DNA from: Alphaproteobacteria bacterium
GTDB lineage: Bacteria; Pseudomonadota; Alphaproteobacteria; Caulobacterales; Parvularculaceae
Reading direction: 5' to 3'
Assembly (NCBI GenBank): GCA_030426465.1
Contig: JAUHYK010000005.1
Coordinates: 1-64,000 of the forward strand
DNA: 64,000 nucleotides
The notes under the pieces were generated by a model that was given only the letters and a program-made list of their open reading frames with translations, ran no database searches and had not been told where the DNA came from. This document shows positions 7,103-15,799 of this stretch, piece after piece (within the stretch, counting starts at the first letter, position 1; the number at the start of each line of letters is the position of its first letter). Made by a program: the position numbers and the translations under genes.

Positions 7103-9519
7103 CGTCCGTCTCCTGTTGCGGCTTCAAGTCCGCGCTCCATAAAGTCGGTTTCTTTTTTTACACCCGTCGTGAAGTCGGCGAGAATGTCGATCGCACGCAC
7201 ACTGACCGTGGGCGCGGCTTTGAACATATGGGAAAGCGCCGCAAGCGTTTCCGGATCATCGGCGAGGGCTTCACGCGCTGCCGGCGGCATCGTCTCGGCG
7301 CCGCTATTAAGCGCTGCGAGGGCTGCGCGCGATGCGGCTGCGGTTTTACGTTCCTTTTTGGGCACGGCGTTGAAAGCGGCTGTCGCCAGCGGCCAGTCGC
7401 CTGCGCGCCAGGCTGTATTGGCGAATTCATTGTCAGCTTCGCCGCGGCGAAGCGAGGCTTTGATCAGCGCGATAGCGCCTGCCCGGTCATTGAGGCGCTC
7501 ATGAGATTTGGCGGCGACGACGCCAAGGTCGGCGCTCATAGCGCCTTCGTCAGCGATGGCGAGAGCGCCGTGCGGGTCCCCGCTATTGAGATGGGACAGA
7601 GCGCGTACGGCATCTGCATCTGCGCGCCATTTTTCAGGAACTCCTGAAAGCGCTTCACTCACAAGGTCGTTCGCGCCATAGGCGGCAAGTTCGCGCGCGA
7701 CAGCGACATTTAGGTCGCCATTGTCTTTGACATCTACAAATTCACGATGATGGAAGAAGGCTGAAACTGCTGTGAGACGGGTTTTCGCCTCGCCCATAAG
7801 GCCATTCATAATAATAGATTGTGCGAGGGCGCGGCTCGCGCCTTCGGCCCCCGGCGCCGCATGTGCAGCCGCTTCAAGTACAGCGATACCTTCACGAAGA
7901 CGGCCAGCAGTTACGAGCGCTTTCGCGCCTGTAAACGAGGCGCGAGCCTCTGCAAGTGAAGAATTGCGCCGCCCGCTTTGCGCGGCGACATCGTCTAGAA
8001 AGCCTTCATAAGCCACGTCGGCGCGTTTTTCATAGTCGTTGGCGAGGATTGAGAGCGCTCTCGCCTGTAATGGTCCGGGAGTTTGAGCGATTTTTTTCAG
8101 CTCTTCTGTAATGACTGGCGCTGGGCCGTGGTCCGCTTCCGCGCTTTGTGATTCGGCAGGTGCGTCTTGGCTATCGTCATCATAGCCAGCGTCAGCAAAA
8201 TGAGTGGCCAGGGCATTTTCCATAATGGCGAGCGCCGGGCTGCGGTCACCGCCACGGGCGGTTTTCGCCATCTCATAGAATTCTTTTGCTATCGTCAGCT
8301 CGTCGCGCTCAATTGCGTTCAGGCCCAGCCATTCGGCGAGCGTTGCACGCAGCTCACGCGTAACCGGTTTCAGCGCCGCAAGATGCTTTTCCTGCATCGT
8401 AACGACGCGATCGTCGTCAACCGATGCAGAGGCGGCGAAAGCAAGCTCGCCAAAGGGGCCGCATTCCCGGTATTGGGCAAGGATGCGTGAAGCGCGCGGC
8501 CGGGACCCAGCGGCGAGGTCCGAAAGGCCTGCCGCCATTGCCATATCACGGGTACCGGCGCTGGCGAGCGGAGTAGCGATAGCGCTGGCTTCTTCAAAAA
8601 AGCCGATCTGGATATAGGCGAGGGCGAGTGTGGCGGCGATTTCGGCGCGGTTGTCCTCCGTGATGCTTTCATCAAATTTCCGGCGCAAATTAGCGATCGC
8701 CGAAAAGTCGAGTGCGCCATCTTCCGGTTCATGGAAAAGCGAGGAGTCAGCGCAATTCTCATTGGCGAGATGTTGGGCCATGACGAGGGGTTGCGGCGGT
8801 CCGTCAGCCAATGAGGGCCGATGCTCTTCAGAGGCTTGATGACTGTCATCTCCATGAGTTTCCTCTGCGACATGCTCCGGCAAAGGAGCTGCTTGAGGAT
8901 CGGGTGCGGGTGCTGTTTCATGGATCGGAGAAGGTGTGTGCGACGCCGGGGTCACTTCGACGGCGTGTTGCTCCGCCCTATCTTTTTCATCAGTCTTAAG
9001 TTGGACAACGCCCTGGTGGCGCGCCTCGGCGAGAAGAGCGATCATTCGGTCGCGTGCTTCGCGCATGGATTCAGGCGTTCCCGAAACGGTATTTCGAGCA
9101 GCTTCAGAAATGGGTTCTGCCGGCGCCTCTTCTTCGGCGAGGGTTACGGGCGCTTCGTTGAAAATATCGATGACAATCGAGTTTCCAGCGCTTTTCGAGG
9201 TGCGCACCGGACAGTCGCAAGTCAGGGTCAGGACCAGCGCCCGGGTTTCATCCGTATCGAGGATACGCGCAGTAAGGACGCGATGCGCCTTGCGTTTATC
9301 AATAATATCGCCGAGTTCAAATGAGTAGTCTTTGCTCGGAAAGGTGATCTCGATCTTGCGGTCCGACGTGGCGATTTTCCAGTCGTCTGGCGCCTTCGGA
9401 ATTACAAGGCGGGAATAGTCACCATGTTCACCAGCCCGTACAGGCAAGGTTTCACCCGCTGCGGAAGCCGCGGCGGGGGCTACGAAAATGATGAGAGAAA
9501 GGAGCGCGCGAGGGATCAT
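7099..9519 (-). CDS. Large periplasmic repeat-type protein in the flagellar operon (unknown)
   Basis: 806-aa exported protein of no certain family. A Sec signal (residues 1-20, ending ASAAG) is followed by a beta-rich domain (about 25-125; GDYSRLVIPKAPDDWKI, ARILDTDETRALVLTL) that resembles AMIN-like domains in pattern only. An acidic/His/Pro linker (about 150-270) leads to 530 residues of alternating Ala-rich helices (IATPLASAGTRDMAMAAGLS; DDPETLAALSHMF) consistent with tetratricopeptide-like repeats. It overlaps motA and flgF by four bases at each end, so it is translated with motor and rod genes. A role in periplasmic motor or rod assembly is inferred from context alone. Three cysteines in the helical part and a CDCP motif near residue 100 are notable. 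Confidence 0.7.
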   Translation of the reverse strand: MIPRALLSLIIFVAPAAASAAGETLPVRAGEHGDYSRLVIPKAPDDWKIATSDRKIEITFPSKDYSFELGDIIDKRKAHRVLTARILDTDETRALVLTLTCDCPVRTSKSAGNSIVIDIFNEAPVTLAEEEAPAEPISEAARNTVSGTPESMREARDRMIALLAEARHQGVVQLKTDEKDRAEQHAVEVTPASHTPSPIHETAPAPDPQAAPLPEHVAEETHGDDSHQASEEHRPSLADGPPQPLVMAQHLANENCADSSLFHEPEDGALDFSAIANLRRKFDESITEDNRAEIAATLALAYIQIGFFEEASAIATPLASAGTRDMAMAAGLSDLAAGSRPRASRILAQYRECGPFGELAFAASASVDDDRVVTMQEKHLAALKPVTRELRATLAEWLGLNAIERDELTIAKEFYEMAKTARGGDRSPALAIMENALATHFADAGYDDDSQDAPAESQSAEADHGPAPVITEELKKIAQTPGPLQARALSILANDYEKRADVAYEGFLDDVAAQSGRRNSSLAEARASFTGAKALVTAGRLREGIAVLEAAAHAAPGAEGASRALAQSIIMNGLMGEAKTRLTAVSAFFHHREFVDVKDNGDLNVAVARELAAYGANDLVSEALSGVPEKWRADADAVRALSHLNSGDPHGALAIADEGAMSADLGVVAAKSHERLNDRAGAIALIKASLRRGEADNEFANTAWRAGDWPLATAAFNAVPKKERKTAAASRAALAALNSGAETMPPAAREALADDPETLAALSHMFKAAPTVSVRAIDILADFTTGVKKETDFMERGLEAATGDGR

Positions 9520-10385
9520 GCGGCCTCCTTCTTCAATTGCTTCAAGGCTTCATCCATATCGGAGAAACCTGGACGGTCATGACCCGGAATATTGCGGCGT
9601 GCGACCTCAACACACATTTGCGGAGTATGCATCTGAAGATGGGCGACAATGCATTCCCTGATAAGTTTATAAAATCCCTGCTCTTGCTCGTTCACAGCAA
9701 GGGTTCTCGTCGCCAGCGGACCGACAATAGAGTAAGCGAGGAACACGCCAAGAAACGTACCGACCAGCGCGCCGCCGATCATCAGTCCGAGAACTTCAGG
9801 CGGCTTGTCAATCGACGCCATGGTTTTGATAACGCCAAGAACCGCCGCAACAATCCCGAGGGCGGGAAGGGCGTCGGCGATATTTGTCAGGGCGTGACCG
9901 CCATGCATGCTTTCATGGTGCATCGCGTCGAGTTGTTTTTCTAGCAGATCTTCAACCTGGTGCGGGTTATCGAAATTCATCAGGATTGAGCGGATGGTGT
10001 CGCAGATGATGTCGCTGGCGTCATGGTCCTTGGCGATCTTCGGATAGCGTTGAAAGATTGTAGACTCCGCAGGATTTTCAATATGCGCTTCCGCCTGAAC
10101 CGGGCTTTCCTTCGCAACGCGAAGAAGTTCGTACATGAGGCAAAGAAGATCCTGATAGTCTTTCTTTTTCCACTTTGGGCCGGTGAGTGCTTTCATGATG
10201 TCGCCGCCGGTGTGCTTGATCGTGGCGAAGTCGTTGCTGACCACAAAGGCGCCGACAGCGGCGCCGCCGATGGCCATCAATTCGTGCGGCAAAGCGTGGA
10301 GAATAATTTCCATCTTGCCGCCAGCCATAATATAGCTGCCGAACACCATGCCGAGTGTAATGACGATGCCGAGGATTGGTCCCAT
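9516..10385 (-). CDS. motA: Flagellar motor stator protein MotA
   Basis: 289-aa proton-channel stator subunit with four membrane segments. Residues 1-23 and 32-51 are the first two hydrophobic helices; the cytoplasmic loop has the ESPVQAEAHIENPAESTIF region; the last two helices (NIADALPALGIVAAVLGVIK and GLMIGGALVGTFLGVFLAYS) are the conserved MotA signature containing the key prolines. C-terminal RNIPGHDRPGFSDMDEAL is typical of alphaproteobacterial MotA. No motB lies in the window, although MotA works only with MotB. A 97-bp gap before it, with no gene, could hold a local promoter. Confidence 0.96.
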   Translation of the reverse strand: MGPILGIVITLGMVFGSYIMAGGKMEIILHALPHELMAIGGAAVGAFVVSNDFATIKHTGGDIMKALTGPKWKKKDYQDLLCLMYELLRVAKESPVQAEAHIENPAESTIFQRYPKIAKDHDASDIICDTIRSILMNFDNPHQVEDLLEKQLDAMHHESMHGGHALTNIADALPALGIVAAVLGVIKTMASIDKPPEVLGLMIGGALVGTFLGVFLAYSIVGPLATRTLAVNEQEQGFYKLIRECIVAHLQMHTPQMCVEVARRNIPGHDRPGFSDMDEALKQLKKEAA

Positions 10386-10482
10386 TTGTGCCCGCTTGAA
10401 CCGCTTTAACCGTAAACAATTTTAATTTTTGGCTTAATAAGTGTTTCACGAAGAAGTTAATCTTCACTGAAACCCGCAAGGT

Positions 10483-11022
10483 TTATTGGTCGGTCTGGTT
10501 GCGGTTCGCGAGAATGACGCTGACGAGGTAAGCTTTCTGGGCGTCCATATTTGCAACAACAAGAGCTGCCTGTTCACTGTTCATTGACGAAATTAAACCG
10601 GCTGCGAACTTTGCATCCATCTCATTGATAATTTCGCCAGCCTGAGCAGGCTTCATACCCTCGTAAATAGCAGCGAGTTTTTGAATGTCTGCATTGCGGG
10701 CATCCTGAACGACAGTGATCTTTTCCTGCAAGTCTTCATTTGCGCCTTCGAGCTCGGCCAGGCGCTTTTCGATCTGTGCTTCATAGGTTTTCAATTCCGC
10801 CTCGCGGTCCGCGATGGCGAGCTCGCGCGTATCGAGTGAATACATTCTGTCTTTCACAGCCGCCGCAAGATCCCCGTCGATACAAGAAGCGACGCCGGCA
10901 ATATCGCCTTCTTTGGGAAAGGCGCCGGTCTTGGCGGCCGTTTCCGACGCCAGCACAGCGATGCGTCCCACAAAGGAGCCGAAAAAGACTAACCCCAGGA
11001 CAAGTAGCGCTCTCGTCTTCAT
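10483..11022 (-). CDS. MotE-like periplasmic protein (MgtE-N-type fold)
   Basis: 179-aa protein with an N-terminal membrane anchor or signal (residues 1-25), a coiled coil (about 68-125; LAIADREAELKTYEAQIEKR) and a C-terminal MgtE-N-like domain (LAAIYEGMKPAQAGEIINEM ... GLISSMNSEQAALVVANM). This layout is that of alphaproteobacterial MotE, a chaperone that stabilises the motility protein MotC in Sinorhizobium. It sits between a coiled-coil membrane protein and motA. The name is used by architecture; orthology was not tested. Confidence 0.7.
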   Translation of the reverse strand: MKTRALLVLGLVFFGSFVGRIAVLASETAAKTGAFPKEGDIAGVASCIDGDLAAAVKDRMYSLDTRELAIADREAELKTYEAQIEKRLAELEGANEDLQEKITVVQDARNADIQKLAAIYEGMKPAQAGEIINEMDAKFAAGLISSMNSEQAALVVANMDAQKAYLVSVILANRNQTDQ

Positions 11023-11025
11023 GAT

Positions 11026-11637
11026 TTACCCAGCGAGCTTTTTCATTTTGCGTTGATTGCGCGCCTGCATCAGCACCGCTGTCACTTTTGAGGTGGTTTT
11101 TGTTTTGGCTCGTGCTTGCGCAGTTTTCGTGATGAGTTCTTGTTCATCGTCATCGTCAAGATAAGCGATGTCCTCATCGCCGCGTCCGTTCGGTGTCACC
11201 CTTGCCCCTGGACCGCCCGGGTCAGGATTGTCGACGAGGAAGAAATCGATTTGTTCATCGAGGCGCTCCTGCAGCTCCCTGGCCTTGGCGAGACGCGCTT
11301 CGAGTTCGGCGGCGGCTTTACCGGAAGCCTCATTGACATCATGGATGGCGATCTCGGCGAGCTCGGAAATGACATCTATCATTTCAGTGAGCTGCGGCAG
11401 GATCTCTTTGGTTTCGTCAATCAGCGGCGTCAGTTCGTTGATGCTTTCGGCGCTCGATTCCTTGGCGAGCGTTACTGTTGCGCGTGCTTGATCAACCGTA
11501 TGCGACATCGTGGCGATTGTCGCGCCAAGGCCTTTTTCCGTACTCTTTAACGCTTCGAGCTTGCGGCTGAGGATGAAGCAATAAAATGTTGCGGCGCCGG
11601 AAGCGGCGAGCAACATAAAGTCGATGATCATCTCCAT
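11026..11637 (-). CDS. Flagellum-associated membrane coiled-coil protein (DUF6468-like)
   Basis: 203-aa protein with one N-terminal membrane segment (MEMIIDFMLLAASGAATFYC) followed by a long Glu/Lys/Ala coiled coil (about residues 30-140) and an acidic-to-basic tail (AYLDDDDEQEL, then Lys/Arg-rich). The position between fliL and motE-like genes matches a conserved uncharacterised flagellar protein of alphaproteobacteria that I recall as DUF6468; that family name is tentative. It lies 3 bases before the motE-like gene and 11 after fliL, so it is cotranscribed with both. Confidence 0.6.
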   Translation of the reverse strand: MEMIIDFMLLAASGAATFYCFILSRKLEALKSTEKGLGATIATMSHTVDQARATVTLAKESSAESINELTPLIDETKEILPQLTEMIDVISELAEIAIHDVNEASGKAAAELEARLAKARELQERLDEQIDFFLVDNPDPGGPGARVTPNGRGDEDIAYLDDDDEQELITKTAQARAKTKTTSKVTAVLMQARNQRKMKKLAG

Positions 11638-11648
11638 TTGAATGCCTC

Positions 11649-12434
11649 TTAAGTTAGTATGAATTCAGTGAATAGGACGTTCGTCACCGAAGCGTCCGGA
11701 ACGATGACGCGAATGCGCCGAAGGATTTGCGCGCGAAGGCGCGACATAGAAGAGGGGTCTTCAAGAACTGTATGATCGACGGAGCGCAAATAGGTGTTCA
11801 GGACGTCCTGAACGTAAAAGCCATTAGCTAAAAGAATTTCAGCACCTTCGTCATCAGTTTCGAAAACGAGAGAAACGCGCAGATGCTTCGATCGGCCGAT
11901 TGGCTGGATCGAAATCACCATCGGTTCGAGAACAAGAAAAGTCGCATGTTCGGAGTGCTGAACTGCGCCTAGCGGTTTTACGCTGCTTTCAACGGCTTCA
12001 CCGCCGCCATGGCCTCCGCCGCTATTTTTCTTTTCGGCTTTTTTCTTTTTTTTGTCGTCTTCGCCGTGTTTTTCAACAGGACATTCTTCGATAGGGGCTG
12101 CGTCTTCGCCGCTGTCGCCGTGAGCCGATGCTTCACCATGATCATCGCCATGAGATTCCGCAGCGGCGTGTCCCTCTTCATGGCCGCCATCATGCTCATC
12201 GCCATGGCCTTCTTCGCCGCCTTCGGTTGCATCAATGCAGGCTGGGTTAATTTCTTTCGCGCTTGGCGTCAGGACAAAGGCTGCTCCGCCGGCGACCCCA
12301 GCCGCGACAACCGCCGCTGCGACCATGGGGATGAGGCCCAGGCCTTTACTTTTGGGCGCAGCATCATCTTCGCCGGCTTGCGCTTCAAGCTCACCGAGAT
12401 CGAGATCCAATGCTATGGGCGTAACGTCTGACAA
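11649..12434 (-). CDS. fliL: FliL-family flagellar basal-body protein with long His/acid-rich linker (paralogue 1)
   Basis: 261-aa inner-membrane protein. It has a 34-residue cytoplasmic N-terminus, one membrane segment (about residues 35-55, IPMVAAAVVAAGVAGGAAFV), an unusually long acidic His-rich linker (about 70-150, several GH, EH and DH pairs, then KKKKKAEKK) and a periplasmic FliL domain (about 160-261) with LRAQILRRIRVIVPDASVTN near the end. FliL binds and stabilises MotAB stators. The predicted start is TTG at 12432-12434 with AAGG upstream; no better start is in frame. It is the first gene of the leftward operon and is divergent from fliF. Confidence 0.85.
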   Translation of the reverse strand: MSDVTPIALDLDLGELEAQAGEDDAAPKSKGLGLIPMVAAAVVAAGVAGGAAFVLTPSAKEINPACIDATEGGEEGHGDEHDGGHEEGHAAAESHGDDHGEASAHGDSGEDAAPIEECPVEKHGEDDKKKKKAEKKNSGGGHGGGEAVESSVKPLGAVQHSEHATFLVLEPMVISIQPIGRSKHLRVSLVFETDDEGAEILLANGFYVQDVLNTYLRSVDHTVLEDPSSMSRLRAQILRRIRVIVPDASVTNVLFTEFILT

Positions 12435-12509
12435 AAGAGGCGCCTTAAGGTTTCTGGGCGCACCATAGACGCTGAGACGTAAACGCTTATTTAATCAAAC
12501 CCCCGGAAA

Positions 12510-12516
12510 TTAACCA
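12510..12516. promoter_or_regulatory. Possible CtrA half site between fliL and fliF
   Basis: TTAACCA within the 124-bp divergent gap, about 49 bases before the fliF start. The same sequence is in the flgJ/fliK gap. In Caulobacter, fliF-type early operons are CtrA-activated. A full TTAA-N7-TTAA pair is not present, so this is weak support. Confidence 0.3.
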
Positions 12517-12558
12517 AGAAATTTCAGGAATGCGTTTTCTGCGCATCTCCCCTCACCG

Positions 12559-14091
12559 GTGGCCTATAGTATGTTCAAACTCGCTTCTGTCTGGAATGAA
12601 ATGTCGCTCTCGCGCAAGGCGATCCTTGTGGGGGTTCTTGTGGCGACGCTGATTGTGTTTTCAGCTGTTATGAATATGGCGACAAAGCCGCGCATGGCCT
12701 TTCTTTATGGGGGGCTCGACGCGTCTGCATCGGGCGATGTTTTGAGCGCGCTTGAGACGATGGACGTCGATCCAGAGGTGAGGGGGGACGCGATCTATGT
12801 ACCCGAGAACCGCCGCGACTCTCTGAGGATGGCGCTCGCCCGTCAGGGATTGCCGCAACAGGGGCAGCCGGGGTTTGAATTGCTTGATGAATTAAATGGT
12901 TTTGCAACGACTTCGGAAATGTTTGACGCCGCCTATTGGCGTGCAAAGGAGGGTGAACTCGCCCGCACCTTGCTTGCGACTCCGGGGGTTAAATCAGCCC
13001 GCGTTCATATTGCTGTGCCGAAATCCTCGTCTTTCGCGCGTCGCCGGCGGCCGCCGACGGCTTCAGCGACGATCACCATGAGCCGCGGGCGTCTCGATAT
13101 GCAACAGGCCATGGCCATGCGTTACCTTATCGCGCTCGCCATTCCTGATATGGAGGCCGAGCAAGTCGGGATCTTCGACAGCATCAATGGCGTTATTTTG
13201 AAGCCAGGCGCCGGGGATCCGATAATAGACGCTGAGGGTGACAGCCTTGACCGTGAAACCCGGCTGGAAGCTAATCTTATGAGCCTTCTGGAAGCCCGTG
13301 TGGGCCCCGGAAACGCCCGTGTGACGGTCTCTCTGGACATTGACCGGGAGCGAGAGACCGTCTCCGAGCGCATTCTTGATCCCGAAAGCCGGGTGATGAT
13401 GGGCCGTGAAACGACGGACATGCAGCAGTCTGAATCCGGCTCAGGCTCCAATGCCGTCACTGTGGCCAGCAACCTGCCTGAAGGTGACGCAGCGGGCGGG
13501 ACGCAGTCGAATTCATCGCGGTCGGAACCGAATGAAACAACCCGCTTTGATATTTCTGAGGTTAATCGCCAGCGTGAGAAAATGCCAGGCGCCATCGCTC
13601 GCGTCCATGTGGCGGCGCTGATTAATGACGTGCCGGGAGCTGATGGCGCTGAACCGACGCCGCGTACTGAAGCGGAGCTTCAGTCAATCCGCGATCTTGT
13701 CACCGCCGCTGTCGGCTTTGATGAAGCGCGCGGTGATATCGTCACTGTTAAATCCATGCCTTTCCACGAATATGAGCCTGTGGAAACACCTGAAGAATCC
13801 GGCGGAATTATGCTGTGGCTACAGCAAAACGTCATGTCGGTGTTGCAGATTGTTATTCCTGCAATCGTGGTGATCATTCTGGGGATGTTCGTTCTGAAGC
13901 CAGTCCTTACGCAAGATATTTCCGGCGCAACTGCTATCGCAGAAGTTGGCATGCCTGAAGATATTGGCGTTGAGGCCGGTATGATTTCGCGCACGCCGTT
14001 GGAAGAACTCCGCGACTTGTCGACCTCTGACAAGGAGAAAACAGCGACTCTCCTGAAGGAATGGCTCGGCGAAACCGAGCGGGCGGCGTAA
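12559..14091 (+). CDS. fliF: Flagellar MS-ring protein FliF
   Basis: 510-aa inner-membrane ring protein that anchors the export gate and FliG. A first membrane helix (about residues 23-45) precedes the periplasmic ring-building motifs: FLYGGLDASASGDVLSALE, AYWRAKEGELARTLLATPGV with KSARVHIAVPKSS, and ASATITMSRGRL. A second membrane helix (about 415-435) leads to a short cytoplasmic FliG-binding tail. The start is GTG at 12559 or ATG at 12571; neither has a clear ribosome site. It heads the fliF-fliH-fliN-fliP-fliG operon; fliG is not directly behind it as it is in many genomes. Confidence 0.95.
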   Translation: MAYSMFKLASVWNEMSLSRKAILVGVLVATLIVFSAVMNMATKPRMAFLYGGLDASASGDVLSALETMDVDPEVRGDAIYVPENRRDSLRMALARQGLPQQGQPGFELLDELNGFATTSEMFDAAYWRAKEGELARTLLATPGVKSARVHIAVPKSSSFARRRRPPTASATITMSRGRLDMQQAMAMRYLIALAIPDMEAEQVGIFDSINGVILKPGAGDPIIDAEGDSLDRETRLEANLMSLLEARVGPGNARVTVSLDIDRERETVSERILDPESRVMMGRETTDMQQSESGSGSNAVTVASNLPEGDAAGGTQSNSSRSEPNETTRFDISEVNRQREKMPGAIARVHVAALINDVPGADGAEPTPRTEAELQSIRDLVTAAVGFDEARGDIVTVKSMPFHEYEPVETPEESGGIMLWLQQNVMSVLQIVIPAIVVIILGMFVLKPVLTQDISGATAIAEVGMPEDIGVEAGMISRTPLEELRDLSTSDKEKTATLLKEWLGETERAA

Positions 14092-14688
14092 ATGGGCGAG
14101 AGTGCGCTCCAGGCCAATGAACGCGCCGGCTCGGCAAAAGCCGTTCGCATTCCCTCTTTGCCCGGCCGTCAGCCTGGCGCGTCGCAGGTCGATACCGACT
14201 GCGACGCCTATAAAGCGGGCTACGCCGCGGCGACGGCGGCTCTTCAAGCCAGTATGACTGAGCAGGAAACAAGGCACGAATCCTTTGTCGCGAGCATCGG
14301 CGATATGCTTGCCGATATTGAGATGCGCTACCGCCAGGAGGCGTTGAGTCTTATTGAGCGGTTGTTTGGCGCAGTTGCGCCTACATTGGCGGTAAAGTCA
14401 TCCCTAGCAGATATCATGGATATTGTGGCAGAACGCGCCCAGCGTGATCATTCCGAGCTTTCCCTAAGTGCGCACCCGTCACTGATCGCGCATCTTTGTA
14501 AAGCCGATCAGAAGACGCTGAAAGAAACCCCGCTGGTGAGGCTCAAATCCGATGAGTCCTGCCCGCCTGCAACGGTTGATGCGCAGTGGAAAAAGGGTGG
14601 GCTCTATCATGACCCTGACACCCTTATCAAAAATGTACTGGCGGCGTTGCGGGAAGAAACCGGAGACGTTGAAGGAGATGAGTCATGA
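14092..14688 (+). CDS. FliH/FlbE-like flagellar export regulator
   Basis: 198-aa soluble protein beginning directly after the fliF stop (no spacer) and overlapping fliN by four bases. Residues about 40-100 are a predicted helical region (AGYAAATAALQASMTEQETR ... DIEMRYRQEALSLIERLF) and the C-terminal part ends in VDAQWKKGGLYHDPDTLIK, both matching the pattern of FliH/FlbE family proteins that regulate the FliI ATPase. In Caulobacter the equivalent position (fliF-fliG-flbE-fliN) is occupied by flbE. Sequence conservation in this family is low, so the call relies partly on synteny. Confidence 0.7.
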   Translation: MGESALQANERAGSAKAVRIPSLPGRQPGASQVDTDCDAYKAGYAAATAALQASMTEQETRHESFVASIGDMLADIEMRYRQEALSLIERLFGAVAPTLAVKSSLADIMDIVAERAQRDHSELSLSAHPSLIAHLCKADQKTLKETPLVRLKSDESCPPATVDAQWKKGGLYHDPDTLIKNVLAALREETGDVEGDES

Positions 14689-15017
14689 GTGACGAAAATC
14701 AGGTTGTCCAAGCTGATCCGAGTGATGATGAAATTGTCGCCGACGTCCTGAATGGCGGCGATGGCGGCGCGGGCAATCGCAATATTCTCGAATTGCCCGT
14801 GCGCATTGTTGTTTCTATCGGTTCGGCGAAAATAACTGTCCAAAAACTGCTTGAGCTGTCTCAGGAGACAGTCGTCGATCTTGAACAGCTGATCGACGAT
14901 CCAGTGGATATATTTGTAGGTGATCGCCTGATTGCAAAAGGCGAACTTGTTGAAGCGACAGATAATGAAAACGGCATTGGCGTAAAGCTTCTCGAAATCG
15001 TCGGAATTGGTAATTAG
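14685..15017 (+). CDS. fliN: Flagellar motor switch protein FliN
   Basis: 110-aa C-ring component. After a 30-residue acidic N-terminus comes the complete SpoA/FliN domain: LELPVRIVVSIGSAKITVQK, LLELSQETVVDLEQ, DPVDIFVGDRLIAKGELVEA and a C-terminal IGVKLLEIVG. Length is typical. It overlaps fliH by four bases and precedes fliP by 14. Confidence 0.95.
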   Translation: MSDENQVVQADPSDDEIVADVLNGGDGGAGNRNILELPVRIVVSIGSAKITVQKLLELSQETVVDLEQLIDDPVDIFVGDRLIAKGELVEATDNENGIGVKLLEIVGIGN

Positions 15018-15031
15018 GATAAACGACCGTC

Positions 15032-15799
15032 ATGGGGCGTTTCCGGATCATAATTGTATTGCTGCTGACGCTGGCGGCGCTTGGTGGAACACCAGCGTTC
15101 GCGCAGGATATTGTGCAGCAGCCGGATGCGCTTGATACGGCGGTCGCGGAGGCGACTGCGGGGGGTGGGTTGACGCGGCGCGTCGTTCAGATGTTCCTCA
15201 TGGTCACGGTGCTGAGCCTTGCTCCGGGCATCGCCATGATGGTGACCTGCCTACCTTTCATGCTGATTGTCCTGTCGATATTGCGCCAGGGTGTCGGCCT
15301 CCAGCAGGCGCCGCCGAACATGCTGATTGTATCCGTCGCGCTATTTCTGACCTATTTTGTCATGGAACCGGTGTTCAAGGATGCTTGGGCCGCAGGCGTT
15401 TCGCCGCTTTTAAACGGTGAAATCACTGAAGAGGCGGCGTTTCCAAAAATGATGGAACCCTTTCGTGTGTTTATGGAAGCGCGGGTTGATCAGGACGCCG
15501 TTGATATTCTCGAGGATGCACGGCCCATTGAAACCGCGCCTGCTGATGACGGTATGACGCCGATGGCGTTGCTTGTGCCGGCCTTTGTGCTTTCGGAAAT
15601 TCAACGGGCTTTCGAAATCGGCTTCATTGTTCTTCTCCCATTTTTGGTGATTGACTTGCTGGTGGCCTCAATACTCATGGCGATGGGTATGATGATGGTG
15701 CCTCCAGCGATCGTATCACTGCCATTCAAAGTGGCGTTTTTCGTTTTGACTAATGGCTGGGTAGCAGTCTCCGGCGCGCTTGTGAGAGGGTATTCGTAA
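15032..15799 (+). CDS. fliP: Flagellar type III export gate protein FliP
   Basis: 255-aa export-gate subunit. A cleavable signal (residues about 1-24, ending AFA) is followed by the FliP core: LSLAPGIAMMVTCLPFMLIV, LRQGVGLQQAPPNMLIVSVA with LFLTYFVMEPVF, and the C-terminal LVPAFVLSEIQRAFEIGFIV plus MGMMMVPPAIVSLPFKVAFF. All four expected membrane segments are visible. The last base of its stop is the first base of the fliG start. Confidence 0.96.
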   Translation: MGRFRIIIVLLLTLAALGGTPAFAQDIVQQPDALDTAVAEATAGGGLTRRVVQMFLMVTVLSLAPGIAMMVTCLPFMLIVLSILRQGVGLQQAPPNMLIVSVALFLTYFVMEPVFKDAWAAGVSPLLNGEITEEAAFPKMMEPFRVFMEARVDQDAVDILEDARPIETAPADDGMTPMALLVPAFVLSEIQRAFEIGFIVLLPFLVIDLLVASILMAMGMMMVPPAIVSLPFKVAFFVLTNGWVAVSGALVRGYS

